Source of the DNA: Bacteroides sp.
Lineage (GTDB): Bacteria; Bacteroidota; Bacteroidia; Bacteroidales; Bacteroidaceae
NCBI GenBank assembly: GCA_021201335.1
Contig: JAJQFD010000024.1
Coordinates: forward strand, 1 to 64,000
Length of the DNA: 64,000 nucleotides
Direction of reading: 5' to 3'
This document shows, in pieces, positions 34,528 through 44,890 of the stretch. The notes beneath the pieces were generated by a model, which was not told the DNA's origin, ran no database searches, and saw only the letters and a program-made list of their open reading frames with translations. Every line of letters begins with the position of its first letter. Within the stretch, counting starts at the first letter, position 1. The position numbers and the translations under genes were made by a program.

Positions 34528-35202
34528 ATGAAAACACTATTACCCTTATTTATCTTTTTATTTATTTTATTATCCTGTAGTTCTCCAAAGACCAGGATAT
34601 TTATTGCAGGAGACTCAACAGCTCAAACGTATGATATTAGCCAGACTCAAATGCGTGGTTGGGGACAATTATTACCTGTCTATCTTTCGGATGAGGTCCA
34701 AGTATATAATTATGCAAAAGCAGGTCGGAGTACCAAGTCTTTTCGAGCAGAGCACCGTTGGGATTCTATAATGAATAAGGTACAAAAAGGTGATTATATA
34801 TTAATTCAGTTTGGACACAATGATACTTCCAGTAAACCGGAAAGGCATGCTTCACCAATAGATTTCAAGAATAATTTAGTTCAATTCATATCTGAAGCAC
34901 GATCTAAACAGGCAATTCCCGTATTGCTTACTCCCATTGTTATGCGAACCTTTGAAAATGGACACTTAGTTGATAATCGACTAAAAACCTATCCCGGCAT
35001 TATACGGGAAGTGGCTCAAGAACAAAATGTACTCCTTATTGATGTAAACACAAAAACAAGGGATTTAATATTAAAACTTGGAGATGAAGCTTCCAAAGTA
35101 TTATATATGCCCGGTGATGACACCCATACCAATGAAAGGGGGGCCCAAGAATATGCAGCAATTGTCGCCAAAGGATTACAAGAATTAAAAATTATCAAGT
35201 AA
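34528..35202 (+). CDS. Rhamnogalacturonan acetylesterase (CE12-type SGNH hydrolase)
   Basis: A 224-residue predicted lipoprotein (FILLSCSS). SGNH blocks are clear: block I AGDSTAQTY with the nucleophile Ser, block II Gly in NYAKAGRSTKS, block III FGHNDTSS, and block V GDDTHTNERGA with the catalytic Asp/His. These are the features of CE12, which removes acetyl groups from galacturonate in rhamnogalacturonan. It is likely outer-membrane anchored and acts with the neighbouring uronyl hydrolase and rhamnosidase. Confidence 0.9.
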   Translation: MKTLLPLFIFLFILLSCSSPKTRIFIAGDSTAQTYDISQTQMRGWGQLLPVYLSDEVQVYNYAKAGRSTKSFRAEHRWDSIMNKVQKGDYILIQFGHNDTSSKPERHASPIDFKNNLVQFISEARSKQAIPVLLTPIVMRTFENGHLVDNRLKTYPGIIREVAQEQNVLLIDVNTKTRDLILKLGDEASKVLYMPGDDTHTNERGAQEYAAIVAKGLQELKIIK

Positions 35203-35488
35203 GATTGCGTTAAAAGCTGTTACAAAGCATGTACGATAAAAAATACAGGTGTTTGTACAATCGTCTATTTACTTTTATTAGCAATTAAGATAGATTTGCA
35301 TACACAACCTTCATAAATGTTAATTTATTAAAGTGTGATACATGGAAAAAACTTAATGATTAATCAATTTCTTGAGACATCGGCTAAGTTCTTTAGAAAC
35401 TTAGAAACAACACGTCTCAATGCACAAAACAACCCCAAACTGGGAAAACTAGCTATCTCAAATTTATTTATTGTTAAACTAATGTTTT

Positions 35489-38400
35489 ATGGAAAACGAA
35501 AAAAAACAAAGGTGTATTCACCTTATGAACACGTTCCCTAGAATTTTATTTGTTGCGCTATTCTCGATAATGTCGACTGTGGCGTTCGCTCAGAGTAAAA
35601 CGGTGACTGGAGTCGTAATTGATAATCTCGGTGAACCGATTATTGGTGCAAGCGTTGTGGTTGATGGGACCTCGAATGGTACGATTACAGATATTGATGG
35701 AAGATTCTCATTATCCAATGTACCTAATGATGGAAACTTAAAAATTAGCTATATTGGTTATATTACTCAAAACGTTTCTGTAGCAGGAAAAAACATGATG
35801 AACATCACTCTAAAGGAAGATGCACAAGCATTAGATGAAGTTGTTGTTGTCGGTTATGGTACAGTGAAAAAGAGTGATGTAACAGGCGCTTTGACTCAGG
35901 TCTCTGAAAGGACAATCAAAGAGCGTCCGGTACAGAATGCTTTACAAGCTATGCAAGGTAAAGCTGCCGGTGTAAATGTTACGACTAACAGTCGTCCAGG
36001 TGAACTGGGAGAAGTTCGTATTCGTGGTAATCGTTCAATTACAGCCGATAATGATCCCTTATATGTTATTGATGGTATTCCTCTTTCGGCAGGTTCGCTT
36101 GCGGACATTAACCCCAATGATATCGCTACTATGGAAGTATTGAAAGATGCTTCAGCTACAGCGATATACGGCTCACGTGGTGCGAATGGTGTAATTCTTG
36201 TAACAACTAAACGTGGCAAGACAGGAAAGACAACTATTAACTACGACGGTTCTGTAACATTTTCAAAAATTCATTCTCAGACCGATTGGATGAATTCCGG
36301 ACAATTAATTGATTGGAACCGCCAAAAGATGATTAATGCAGATTCGTATACAGGAAAATACGGAAATGCTCCCGACCCCGCGGCAGATACCGGACTATTT
36401 GGTGATCCGTATCTATATTCATATATGATGCCGGTTTTTAAATCTGCTTTCCAACTCAATGACGACGGTACACCTGTTTTACGTGCTGCTACACCGTATG
36501 AAATGGATGAATTGGGCTATGCTTCTCAAGTACCGGTTTATAATTCCGCCAATATTCCTACCACACCTTGGACAGACTATGTAACCCGTACAGGTATCAC
36601 ACACAATCATCAGATTTCATTATCGGCAGGTAGCGAAAATAGCAACCTTTACATGTCTTTTGCATATCTAGATCAGGAATCACCAATGGTTGACCAATAT
36701 TATGAACGCTATACCGTCAACTTAAATGGTGAAATCAAACCAACTAAATGGCTAAAAGTGGGAATGGGTATAAATGCGAGCCATGCTATTCGCGACTACG
36801 GTATGGTACAAAACACATCAAATACAGTAGCAAAAGATTCATACGGTTTAGCTACAAATTTAATGCCTTACGCACCGGCTTATGATGAAAATGGAAATGT
36901 TTTGATTACCACTGAGAGAGAAAGCGTCTCAGCTCACAACGTATTACGAAATATCAACCAGTCTACTCATGAATACCGTTATTATAGCGCTATGCTAAGT
37001 TCTTATGCCGAAGCTCAAATCTTACCTTGGTTAAAATGGAGAACCAATTTTGGTGTACAATATCGCAATACTCGTCAGGGAAGTTTTTATGGTGAGAACT
37101 TTACCAACCCATACGGTTATGAGTCGACTCAACCAGGGGTTGCATACGATAATCACAGTCAAAATTTGTCATGGACATTAGAGAACTTAATCTACGCTGA
37201 TAAAACATTTAATGATATCCATACTGTAGATGTAACTTTACTCCAATCAGCTGAAAAATATCGTACTGAAGGTTTGAATGTTCGTGCTTATGATGTGGTA
37301 TTTCCTACCTCAATGTGGTATAATATTGGGGCATCGGATACGTCAAAATCTTCAATTGGCTCTGCATTTAGCACATGGTCAAGAGCCTCATATGTGGCCC
37401 GTATCAACTACAGTTTAATGAATCGTTATTTGTTGACAGCTACAGGTCGTTGGGATGGAGCTTCTGTATTAGCTTCAGGAAGCAAATGGGACTTCTTCCC
37501 TTCTCTCGCTCTTGCATGGAAAATGGAGGAAGAATCATTTATTAGAAATATTCCGTGGATTGATCAATTGAAACTCCGTGTTGGTTATGGTATAACTGGT
37601 AATTCTGCGATTAGCCCTTATCAAACAACGGGTACAATGTCTTCTACTTATGCCAATATTGCTTTTGGCGCGGGTAATGTAAGCTCACATACCACTGGTG
37701 CAAAGGCAGTAATACTTCCTAATTCTGGTTTGGGATGGGAAAAAACTGCTTCAACTAATATTGGTCTTGACTTTGGTTTACTCAATCATCGTATTAGTGG
37801 TAGTATCGAATATTATATTGCTAATACTTCCGATTTATTATTAAACCGCACTATACCTATTCAAACAGGTTATACCAGTATTCTTTCTAATATTGGTAAA
37901 ACTCGGAATAGAGGGGTGGAAATTACTCTTACAGGAATTCCAATTCAAACTAGAGATTTCCAATGGAAATTAGATTTAACCTTTTCAACCAATAAAGAAG
38001 AAATTAAAGAGCTGGCTAATGGTAAAGAAGATGATCCGACAAACGGTTGGTTCATCGGTAAGCCCGTATCGGAAATCTGGAGCTGGAAATATGATCGACT
38101 ATGGCAAGATACTCCCGAAGATCAAAGGATGATGTCTGTATATAAGGATGCTGGTAGTTTGACATTTATTCCCGGACAAGCTAAATTAGTAGACCAACCG
38201 TTTATTGAGGTGCCAGAAGGAACAGAAGGTTCTACTACTGTAACGTTGAAGAGCGGAGAGAAGGTAACTTATATGGACAATGGTTTTGGTAAGTTCAATG
38301 ACGATGACAAACATTTTCTTGGTTCTACTCGGCCCGATTGGGAAGGTGGCTTAACTACAACTTTTACTTATAAGAACTGGCAACTTAATGCATTTATTTA

Positions 38401-38830
38401 TGCCCGTATTGGGGGAATGTATTATGGTTTATTACAAACTTACGGTCGGCGTGTTGAAAAAGATGTATGGAGTCCGACTAATACTGGGGGAAAATATCCA
38501 CAACCACGTTCAGGGGGTGAGGCCTTTACTGATTACTCTAGTTACATGAATTGGAGCAAAGCGGATATGATATCCATTCGTAATATAGCTTTGTCATACA
38601 ATGTTCCGGATAAATATTTGAGGAAACTTGGAGCTACCAGTTGTCAGATATACGGTCAGGTATTGAATCCATTCATTTTTGGTGGCGATTTAGTAAAAGA
38701 AGGTATCAACCCCGATGATATGACTGGGTGGGCTAATAAATCTGCTCAGGTGGTTTCTACGATCGGAGGTCAAACAAATAACACCATTTTGACACGTAGC
38801 TATGTTATAGGTTTACGATTTGGTTTTTAA
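35489..38830 (+). CDS. SusC/RagA-type TonB-linked outer-membrane transporter
   Basis: A 1113-residue outer-membrane protein. The signal peptide ends VAFAQ near residue 35, and Met13 is a possible start that would shorten the leader. Residues about 36-110 form the carboxypeptidase-D-like regulatory domain (TVTGVVIDNLGEPIIGASV). A TonB-box-like stretch follows (DEVVVVGYGTVKKSDVTGA), then the plug domain and a 22-strand barrel ending in IGLRFGF. No N-terminal STN signalling domain is present, so control by an anti-sigma factor is unlikely. Paired with SusD 20 bp downstream, it imports oligosaccharides; substrate inferred as rhamnogalacturonan-like from context. Confidence 0.95.
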   Translation: MENEKKQRCIHLMNTFPRILFVALFSIMSTVAFAQSKTVTGVVIDNLGEPIIGASVVVDGTSNGTITDIDGRFSLSNVPNDGNLKISYIGYITQNVSVAGKNMMNITLKEDAQALDEVVVVGYGTVKKSDVTGALTQVSERTIKERPVQNALQAMQGKAAGVNVTTNSRPGELGEVRIRGNRSITADNDPLYVIDGIPLSAGSLADINPNDIATMEVLKDASATAIYGSRGANGVILVTTKRGKTGKTTINYDGSVTFSKIHSQTDWMNSGQLIDWNRQKMINADSYTGKYGNAPDPAADTGLFGDPYLYSYMMPVFKSAFQLNDDGTPVLRAATPYEMDELGYASQVPVYNSANIPTTPWTDYVTRTGITHNHQISLSAGSENSNLYMSFAYLDQESPMVDQYYERYTVNLNGEIKPTKWLKVGMGINASHAIRDYGMVQNTSNTVAKDSYGLATNLMPYAPAYDENGNVLITTERESVSAHNVLRNINQSTHEYRYYSAMLSSYAEAQILPWLKWRTNFGVQYRNTRQGSFYGENFTNPYGYESTQPGVAYDNHSQNLSWTLENLIYADKTFNDIHTVDVTLLQSAEKYRTEGLNVRAYDVVFPTSMWYNIGASDTSKSSIGSAFSTWSRASYVARINYSLMNRYLLTATGRWDGASVLASGSKWDFFPSLALAWKMEEESFIRNIPWIDQLKLRVGYGITGNSAISPYQTTGTMSSTYANIAFGAGNVSSHTTGAKAVILPNSGLGWEKTASTNIGLDFGLLNHRISGSIEYYIANTSDLLLNRTIPIQTGYTSILSNIGKTRNRGVEITLTGIPIQTRDFQWKLDLTFSTNKEEIKELANGKEDDPTNGWFIGKPVSEIWSWKYDRLWQDTPEDQRMMSVYKDAGSLTFIPGQAKLVDQPFIEVPEGTEGSTTVTLKSGEKVTYMDNGFGKFNDDDKHFLGSTRPDWEGGLTTTFTYKNWQLNAFIYARIGGMYYGLLQTYGRRVEKDVWSPTNTGGKYPQPRSGGEAFTDYSSYMNWSKADMISIRNIALSYNVPDKYLRKLGATSCQIYGQVLNPFIFGGDLVKEGINPDDMTGWANKSAQVVSTIGGQTNNTILTRSYVIGLRFGF

Positions 38831-38850
38831 TGGAATAAACATATATAGAT

Positions 38851-41163
38851 ATGAAGAAGTATATATTATTATCAATAATAGCTCTGGGAAGCGTAGCGTG
38901 TAGTGATAGCTTCCTTAAAGAAGAGATGGTGGCAACCATCACCCAAGATTACTTCGACACCGAACAAGGTCTTGAACAATTAATTGTAGGAACTTATGAT
39001 GCATGGCGTGTCTCAAAACAATATAATCATGGGCCGGCTGTGGCATTTTATGGAGTGGATTATATAAATGCTGCCAGTGTAAATGTATCTACATACTCTG
39101 CTAGTGAATGGGGATCCACCACCGCTCCCGCTGCTACCCTTCCCTATGGATTATGTGGTGAGTTCTCAGCCAATTCATTATTAGGTTATTATCCCATTAT
39201 TAATAATTGTAATCGAGCTATTCAAACCATTACGAATGGTACAGCATTAGGTAAGTTTGCAAGTGACTCGGATTATGCTAATTTACGCATGTCAGAAGCA
39301 TTAATAAACCGAGCTTATTGTGTCTATATAATGAATTCCATGTATGGTGATTTGTATTTCCCAAGGGATTATACGAAAGCTATGCCTCCTAATTTTGCTT
39401 TTCCGCGTGAAACGTCAGAAAGTATTTACAAACAACTTATTGGTGATTTACGATTCGCATATGAAAGTCTGCCACATGTTACAGAATTAAATATGTCTTC
39501 AGATTTTGGTCGTAACACCAAGCAGGTAGCCGCTCATTTCCTTGCTAAATTATACTTGCAACGTGCTCAGGGCGCTAATTATGGTACTCCGACTTATGGG
39601 CGTAACAGTGATGGAAGTATTGATACAAATGTAGAGAATTCTTATCTGGGTTTGCTGTATAAAGGCAACGTCTCTACTGACCTTGATTCATGTATTTATT
39701 TTGCCAGTCAGGTTATTAATAGTGGTTATCACAGATTGTCTGACGATTATTATGATTGGTTTGCTCATCCACTGGATGATTACTCAAATGAAGGCAATCC
39801 GGAAATAATTCAGTCATGCCTTTATTCGCGAAATACTGACAACGGACGTTATGGGGCTCGTATATATGCTTTCTTTGGAACAAATTATGCTGATCCAAGA
39901 TATGGAATTCCTAATTATTGCTGGGAATATCCTGCCAGAACCAACTCACGTATGGCGAATATCAATGATTTCGGATTGGATCTTTATACAAATAAGCACG
40001 CTGACTCCCGGTATCAAAAAGGCTATTGGTTGGAATATGAGACAGCAATATGTGGTGGTACATCTACTACGCCAGGTCCAAATCAACCTTATTACGCCTA
40101 TGATTCTGAGGATAATGTTACATTTGAATGGACACAAGAGACTGCAAATTATTTCAACCAGAATATTCTTCCAACTTACACTCGGGAATCATGGGGTGGG
40201 CGACAGGCAGTAGCCGGACAACACAGAATGGGGACAGGTGATTTAGCTTATGGTTTTGTAGAGAATACAAAAGAAACAGCTATTGAAATAGAAGAGGCAT
40301 TAGCCCAACCGTTCGTTGTACGCGCTCGTTGGATAAAAGATGGTAATAAGTATTACTATCGTGTACCTATTGGTACTGGTACCGACTATGAATATAATGC
40401 AGGTGAATTCTTAGGTTTGGAGAATACCCTTAATTATGCTGTTCCAATGACAAGGAAATATGATGATCCTAATAGAAATCAGTTTGACCAATATTATACC
40501 TATCGGGATATAGCCATCTTTAGACTGGGTGAAACTTATCTGCTTCGTGCCGAAGCATACGGTCGTAAAGGTGACTATTCATCAGCTATTGCAGATATCA
40601 ATAAAGTTCGTGAACGGGCGGCATTCAAAACTGGAGAAACTCGTGCAGAAGTTTTAGCTCGTTTGCAACCGGGACACGAAAAATTAACTCCTGCTGAACA
40701 ACAATGGCCTTATACAGTTGCAACAGATATGACAACTACTATGCGGGTGGACGAAAGCTACTGGGACGGTGCGTCCGCAAACTCTTTAGCAGAAAGTTAT
40801 CCTCCTGAGGCGGATACTAATGAAAAACGTTTTCAGAACTTTATACTCAATGAATTGGCACGAGAACTAAGTTTCGAAATGATTTATTGGGAAAATTTGC
40901 ACCATTCAGGCTGGCAATATGAACGCGTTAAATACAACAACCAAATGGCGGCTGATCCGAGCGAAACCCACAATGGTTATTGGGGAGTGGCTGATAATCT
41001 AATAGGATCCACCGGACAAACAGGCAGAGGAAAATCGGGATTTTATAAATCGATGCATACTTTCAAAGCATTCCCACAAACTATGCTTAACATGCTGACT
41101 GACGAAAGTGGTAATTTGTTGGATGAATCGGCTAAAGCAGCCTATCAAAATTACGGCTATTAA
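38851..41163 (+). CDS. SusD/RagB-type glycan-binding lipoprotein
   Basis: A 770-residue lipoprotein (GSVACSDSF), longer than the usual 500-650 residues of SusD. TPR-like helices carry the typical NRAYCVYIMNSMYGD and AHFLAKLYLQRAQ segments, with FRLGETYLLRAEAYGRKGDYSSAIADINKVRERA near residue 560 and the RagB/SusD C-terminal region (FILNELARELSFEM). It caps the SusC barrel at the cell surface and binds the incoming glycan. The extra length lies mainly in loops between residues 230 and 500. Confidence 0.93.
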   Translation: MKKYILLSIIALGSVACSDSFLKEEMVATITQDYFDTEQGLEQLIVGTYDAWRVSKQYNHGPAVAFYGVDYINAASVNVSTYSASEWGSTTAPAATLPYGLCGEFSANSLLGYYPIINNCNRAIQTITNGTALGKFASDSDYANLRMSEALINRAYCVYIMNSMYGDLYFPRDYTKAMPPNFAFPRETSESIYKQLIGDLRFAYESLPHVTELNMSSDFGRNTKQVAAHFLAKLYLQRAQGANYGTPTYGRNSDGSIDTNVENSYLGLLYKGNVSTDLDSCIYFASQVINSGYHRLSDDYYDWFAHPLDDYSNEGNPEIIQSCLYSRNTDNGRYGARIYAFFGTNYADPRYGIPNYCWEYPARTNSRMANINDFGLDLYTNKHADSRYQKGYWLEYETAICGGTSTTPGPNQPYYAYDSEDNVTFEWTQETANYFNQNILPTYTRESWGGRQAVAGQHRMGTGDLAYGFVENTKETAIEIEEALAQPFVVRARWIKDGNKYYYRVPIGTGTDYEYNAGEFLGLENTLNYAVPMTRKYDDPNRNQFDQYYTYRDIAIFRLGETYLLRAEAYGRKGDYSSAIADINKVRERAAFKTGETRAEVLARLQPGHEKLTPAEQQWPYTVATDMTTTMRVDESYWDGASANSLAESYPPEADTNEKRFQNFILNELARELSFEMIYWENLHHSGWQYERVKYNNQMAADPSETHNGYWGVADNLIGSTGQTGRGKSGFYKSMHTFKAFPQTMLNMLTDESGNLLDESAKAAYQNYGY

Positions 41164-41195
41164 TTTATTGGTACTTTTATTACATTAAATAATGG

Positions 41196-41229
41196 AAATG
41201 GGGCTGTCCGAATTTGGATAGTCCCATTT
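41196..41229 (+). terminator. Terminator after susD
   Basis: AAATGGGGCTGTCC and GGATAGTCCCATTT pair over 14 positions with two G-T wobbles and a six-base loop, followed by a moderately T-rich segment. It begins 32 bp after the SusD stop codon. Confidence 0.75.
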
Positions 41230-41299
41230 ACTGTATATTTTTACTGTGAAGTTTTCGGCTATTCTTTTATAAAACTCCATGTGATAGTACGGAATTACA

Positions 41300-41330
41300 T
41301 TTGAATATGGAAAATCATTCTATAAATTTG
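41300..41330 (+). promoter_or_regulatory. Promoter of the sulfatase gene
   Basis: TTTG (41300-41303), 19 bases, then TAAATTTG (41323-41330), 26 bp before the ATG. The match to the Bacteroidota consensus is good, so the sulfatase can be transcribed separately from susCD. Confidence 0.7.
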
Positions 41331-41356
41331 TGTAAATCATTAATAGACTTGCCATA

Positions 41357-42742
41357 ATGAAACCCACCAATCTTTTCTCTTTATTTAGCGTTTGTTCTAC
41401 TGCTGCATTATTAGCTACAGCATGTAATAGTGAAAAATCAAAATCAAAAACATCCAAACCGAATATCATTTTTATATTAGCTGATGATATGGGTTATGGT
41501 TATCTTTCCTGTTATGGAAACAAATATATTCAAACACCCAATATTGATAAACTTGCTGAAACCGGAACACGCTTTAGGCAGTGTTATGCTGGTTCTGCAA
41601 TCAGTTCACCATCTCGTTGTGCGTTAATGACTGGTAAGAATACCGGGAATACCACTATTAGGGATAATTTCTGCGTAGCCGGCGGTCTGGAAGGTCTTAA
41701 GAATGGAAATCCTATCCGTAGAATGCATATTCTTCCTACGGATACAACGATTGCCACAGTACTTGGTAGCGTGGGTTATAGAACCTGTTTGGTAAACAAA
41801 TGGCATTTGGATGGTTTTAATCCGGAAGCAACTCCTTTAAATCGTGGATTTGATGAATTTTATGGATGGTTGATTAGTACTCCTCACTCTAATGATCCAT
41901 ATTATTATCCATTTTACCGATTTAATAATGATTCATTAATCAACATAGAAGAGAATGCCTTCGACCAACATGTGCGCCACAATACGGATATATCGACCGA
42001 AGATGCAATTAAGTTTATCAACCGGAATAAGGACAATCCATTTTTCCTGTACTTGGCTTTTGACGCTCCTCATGAGCCCTACATCATCGACGAAACATTT
42101 TGGTATAACGACGAAAACTGGGATATGGATACCAAACGTTATGCCTCACTAATCACACACATGGATAGAGCAATCGGACGTTTGGTTGATGAGTTAGATC
42201 AGTTAGGAATTCGCGAAAATACCTTGATAATCTTTGCGTCGGATAATGGAGCAGCTGTTCAGGCCCCCTTAGAAGAGTTGGGCTGCAATGGCGTTTTTAA
42301 AGGTCGCAAAGGTTTATTATATGAGGGTGGTTTACGTGTACCATTTATAGTAAATCAACCGGGAAAAGTACAAGTACAAGTATTGGATAATCAAATTTAC
42401 TTTCCGGATGTGCTACCTACATTGGCAGCATTTGCAAATGCTAAAACCCCTCAGAATCTTAATGGAATGAATATTCTCCCTCTTTTCTATGGTCAAGAAG
42501 TTGATACAAACAATCGCTTGCTTTATTGGGAATTTACCGGAAAACAACGTGCTGCTCGTAAAGGTGATTGGAAAGTTGTCTCAGTGAAAAAAGATACTCC
42601 TCTTGAATTGTATAATTTGAAAGAAGACATTACCGAATCGAACAATTTAGCCGACATATATCCTGAGAAGGCTGCGGAGTTGGAGGTAGAAATGAACGCG
42701 ATGCGTAAGTCAACTCCCAATTGGCCGTTGCCTGGTGAATAA
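41357..42742 (+). CDS. S1-family sulfatase, Ser-type active site (lipoprotein)
   Basis: A 461-residue sulfatase with a lipoprotein signal (LLATACN). The metal-binding N-terminus reads IIFILADDMGYG. The signature SSPSRCALMTG carries serine at the position converted to formylglycine, so maturation would need the anaerobic radical SAM enzyme anSME, encoded elsewhere. FASDNGAA supplies the second metal-binding group, and KGRKGLLYEGGLRVPFI is the usual lysine-containing segment. It would remove sulfate esters from a glycan at the surface or in the periplasm. A sulfatase is unexpected beside a pectin-type acetylesterase. Confidence 0.93.
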   Translation: MKPTNLFSLFSVCSTAALLATACNSEKSKSKTSKPNIIFILADDMGYGYLSCYGNKYIQTPNIDKLAETGTRFRQCYAGSAISSPSRCALMTGKNTGNTTIRDNFCVAGGLEGLKNGNPIRRMHILPTDTTIATVLGSVGYRTCLVNKWHLDGFNPEATPLNRGFDEFYGWLISTPHSNDPYYYPFYRFNNDSLINIEENAFDQHVRHNTDISTEDAIKFINRNKDNPFFLYLAFDAPHEPYIIDETFWYNDENWDMDTKRYASLITHMDRAIGRLVDELDQLGIRENTLIIFASDNGAAVQAPLEELGCNGVFKGRKGLLYEGGLRVPFIVNQPGKVQVQVLDNQIYFPDVLPTLAAFANAKTPQNLNGMNILPLFYGQEVDTNNRLLYWEFTGKQRAARKGDWKVVSVKKDTPLELYNLKEDITESNNLADIYPEKAAELEVEMNAMRKSTPNWPLPGE

Positions 42743-42849
42743 AAAGTAATTTATTTTTCATAGTTTATTTATTGTCACAGTATGAGACTTATGTACCTTG
42801 GGTGGTAAATAAAAGCGAAAAATCGACTCGATGAATGTGCTTATGTTCA

Positions 42850-42891
42850 GAGTCTTATATGGACTATATAAGACTCGTGATACTTTTTTGA
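42850..42891 (+). terminator. Likely terminator after the sulfatase gene
   Basis: GAGTCTTATAT (42850-42860) and ATATAAGACTC (42866-42876) pair perfectly around a five-base loop, and a run of T follows at 42885-42890. It lies 108 bp after the sulfatase stop codon. Confidence 0.6.
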
Positions 42892-43122
42892 GATAATTCT
42901 CTATAGAGAGTAAACGGAGTGGTAAATAGAACATTCCAAAGAAGAAGTTCTTCCAAGGCTTGGATGCAGTAGAATTTACCCCGAATTCCAGTTGCATTTG
43001 AGGCGAAATGAAGTAGGTTTTCCATCATCTTCCGGTAGCATTTTCCCGTTATTATCGGATTGAAGTGGGTATTCGCTTTATTTTCAGTAAAAGAACTTCT
43101 CCTTTAAGATTTAAAGAAATAC

Positions 43123-43161
43123 AAAAAGGCTGTCTCAAAAGAACATTGAGGCAGCCTTTTT
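43123..43161. terminator. Terminator downstream of the SusC/D remnant
   Basis: AAAAGGCTGTCTCAA and TTGAGGCAGCCTTTT form a 15-bp stem with one wobble. A and T runs on the two sides suit both strands. On the minus strand it follows the original end of the SusD remnant by about 25 bp. Confidence 0.8.
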
Positions 43162-43186
43162 CATTATTCAGCTTGTTTTGACTCTA

Positions 43187-44890
43187 TTAGTAGCCAGGAT
43201 TCTGCATCGCGGTTTTTTCTTGTGACGTTAATAACTAACCATCTTTCGTTACTCCATCTAAGAATGTTTGTGGAATAGGACGAAGCAGGAATTTTTGGGT
43301 TGCCCTATCTGATTCCAACTGAGGAGACGCATTGTCATTGTTATAAGGTATCGTACGAGCATAGAGTGTTTTTGTACGTGATAGATCCTCCCAACGAAGG
43401 AATTCACCGCAAAGTTCGCGTGTACGTTCATTCAAGATGAAATGAAGGAATTTATCTTCTTTGCTTGTAGCACCAAAAACTGAATAAGGAATACCTGCGT
43501 CGGCATCAGCATCGAAAGTCGCTTCACTAATCTGCATCGCATTTTTCGTTGAAGTAGTTGTTTCTGTAATGCCAGTCGATTCATAGTAAGTGTTTTTACA
43601 GAAATAAACCGATGTAGCATTGCGATACTGGGAACGGTTTTCACCATCTCTATATCCCGCGCGCTCCCGTAAAATATTGATGTATTTTACAGCGTTTGGA
43701 TAGTCGTTTGAACGTCCGTAAGCCTCGGCAACGATCAGATATGTTTCACCGATACGGGCAAGATATCCATCACGCGTTCCATCACTATCATTTTGATTTC
43801 CCGTACGATGTGGATCAAGATACTTATCAAGTCCTGCAAATTGCGATGTACTGAAAGTTGAAGTATTATCACTGTAATAACGAACCCAGTAATTAGGGAA
43901 TGTACTTGTTTTGTAATTTGCTGTATATCGATTATCTCCCAAGTTATTAACTACAATTTTAATGCCGATAGTAGAACCTACTACGTGCGATTGTGTATTA
44001 CCATTAATATCAACTGCCGCACTGGTTGCACTGGTACTCATATATAAAGTACGGAATGATTTCCAGAAACGAGAGTCATTAACTCTATCAAAAACATCAT
44101 ACGTGTATTCAGTAGGACGAAGACGTTGATAAGGACGTCCATATTCTATCACACGTGTCATACCCGTCAGATTGTTTTCATAGCGGGGAAGAAAGTAGAG
44201 ATGAGTACGATTACATAAACGGTCTTTCTTTTCATTGTCATTAGAGTATTGAGCCTGAAGTATAATTTCAGTACTCTTCTCAGCTGGGCCATTACATCCC
44301 TCTTCCGGGAAATTCCAGAAATCATGGTAATCTTCTGCTAAAGCTCTATCCGTACCTTCTTCTCTGTTGATTACTTTGAGTCCCCATCTTATAGCCTCTG
44401 TTAGGTCATTACTTTCAGTAATATCTGCATATCTCTCACTGGCCCGGTATAAATGAGCTTTGGCCAGAAAATGGAAAGCTGCTTAAATAGCCAAAGGAAA
44501 AGAAGCTCTGCATTTTCTCATTACCATCCATCGCTTGAAGATTATATTCATGAGTAATACCGGTACGTTTAACCAGTGACCCCCAGTCTATAGTAGGAAC
44601 CAGATCTCCATTCCATACACCATTTATCCAACCTTTTTCTATATTACCCCATGCTGTCGGATCACCTGTAGCATTAAAGATTTCTCTATCTGTTTCATAA
44701 TCAGGCACAATCCCATTTGTGTTTTCCGGATACTTCCCAGCAGTCCGATACGCTTCACGGCGAAAATTAATATATTCACTTGAATTCATATATTTTGAAT
44801 CATTGTGAATATTACTGATTGTTAATGTACCGGAATAAGACAATTGAGTCTTTCCATTACTTAATTCGATAAATAGTAGCGAAAAATCTT
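43187..44890 (-). pseudogene. Decayed SusC-SusD locus (deletion hybrid with nonsense mutation)
   Basis: Reading leftwards on the minus strand, a SusC fragment (about 44890-44478) begins after a stop codon with GKTQLSYSGTLTISN, the region after the plug, and continues to MQSFFSFGYLS. It then meets, in another frame, the middle of a SusD protein (AFHFLAKAHLYRASERYADI). The missing piece is the rest of SusC and the SusD N-terminus. The SusD part is open through RIGETYLIVAEAYGRSNDYPNAV and FILNERTRELCGEFLRWEDL to IPQTFLDGVTKDG, then meets TAG at 43235-43237. In the same frame it continues LLTSQEKTAMQNPGY and a natural TAA at 43187. The NPGY ending is typical of SusD, so TAG is a premature stop. 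Confidence 0.88.

Larger units (their letters stand above)
42743..43186. other. Intergenic region between sulfatase and SusC/D remnant
   Basis: It contains two hairpins (42850-42891 and 43123-43161). No gene is supported. Sequence around 42900-43090 could be a decayed coding remnant on the minus strand, but I cannot identify a family. Confidence 0.4.

Noticed and set aside
35335..35541. A 68-codon frame just before and overlapping the SusC start
   Set aside because: It lacks a recognisable domain or signal peptide and overlaps susC; it is more likely leader sequence.
42758..42997. A 79-codon minus-strand frame downstream of the sulfatase
   Set aside because: It overlaps the likely sulfatase terminator hairpin and shows no recognisable family; possible gene remnant but not supportable.
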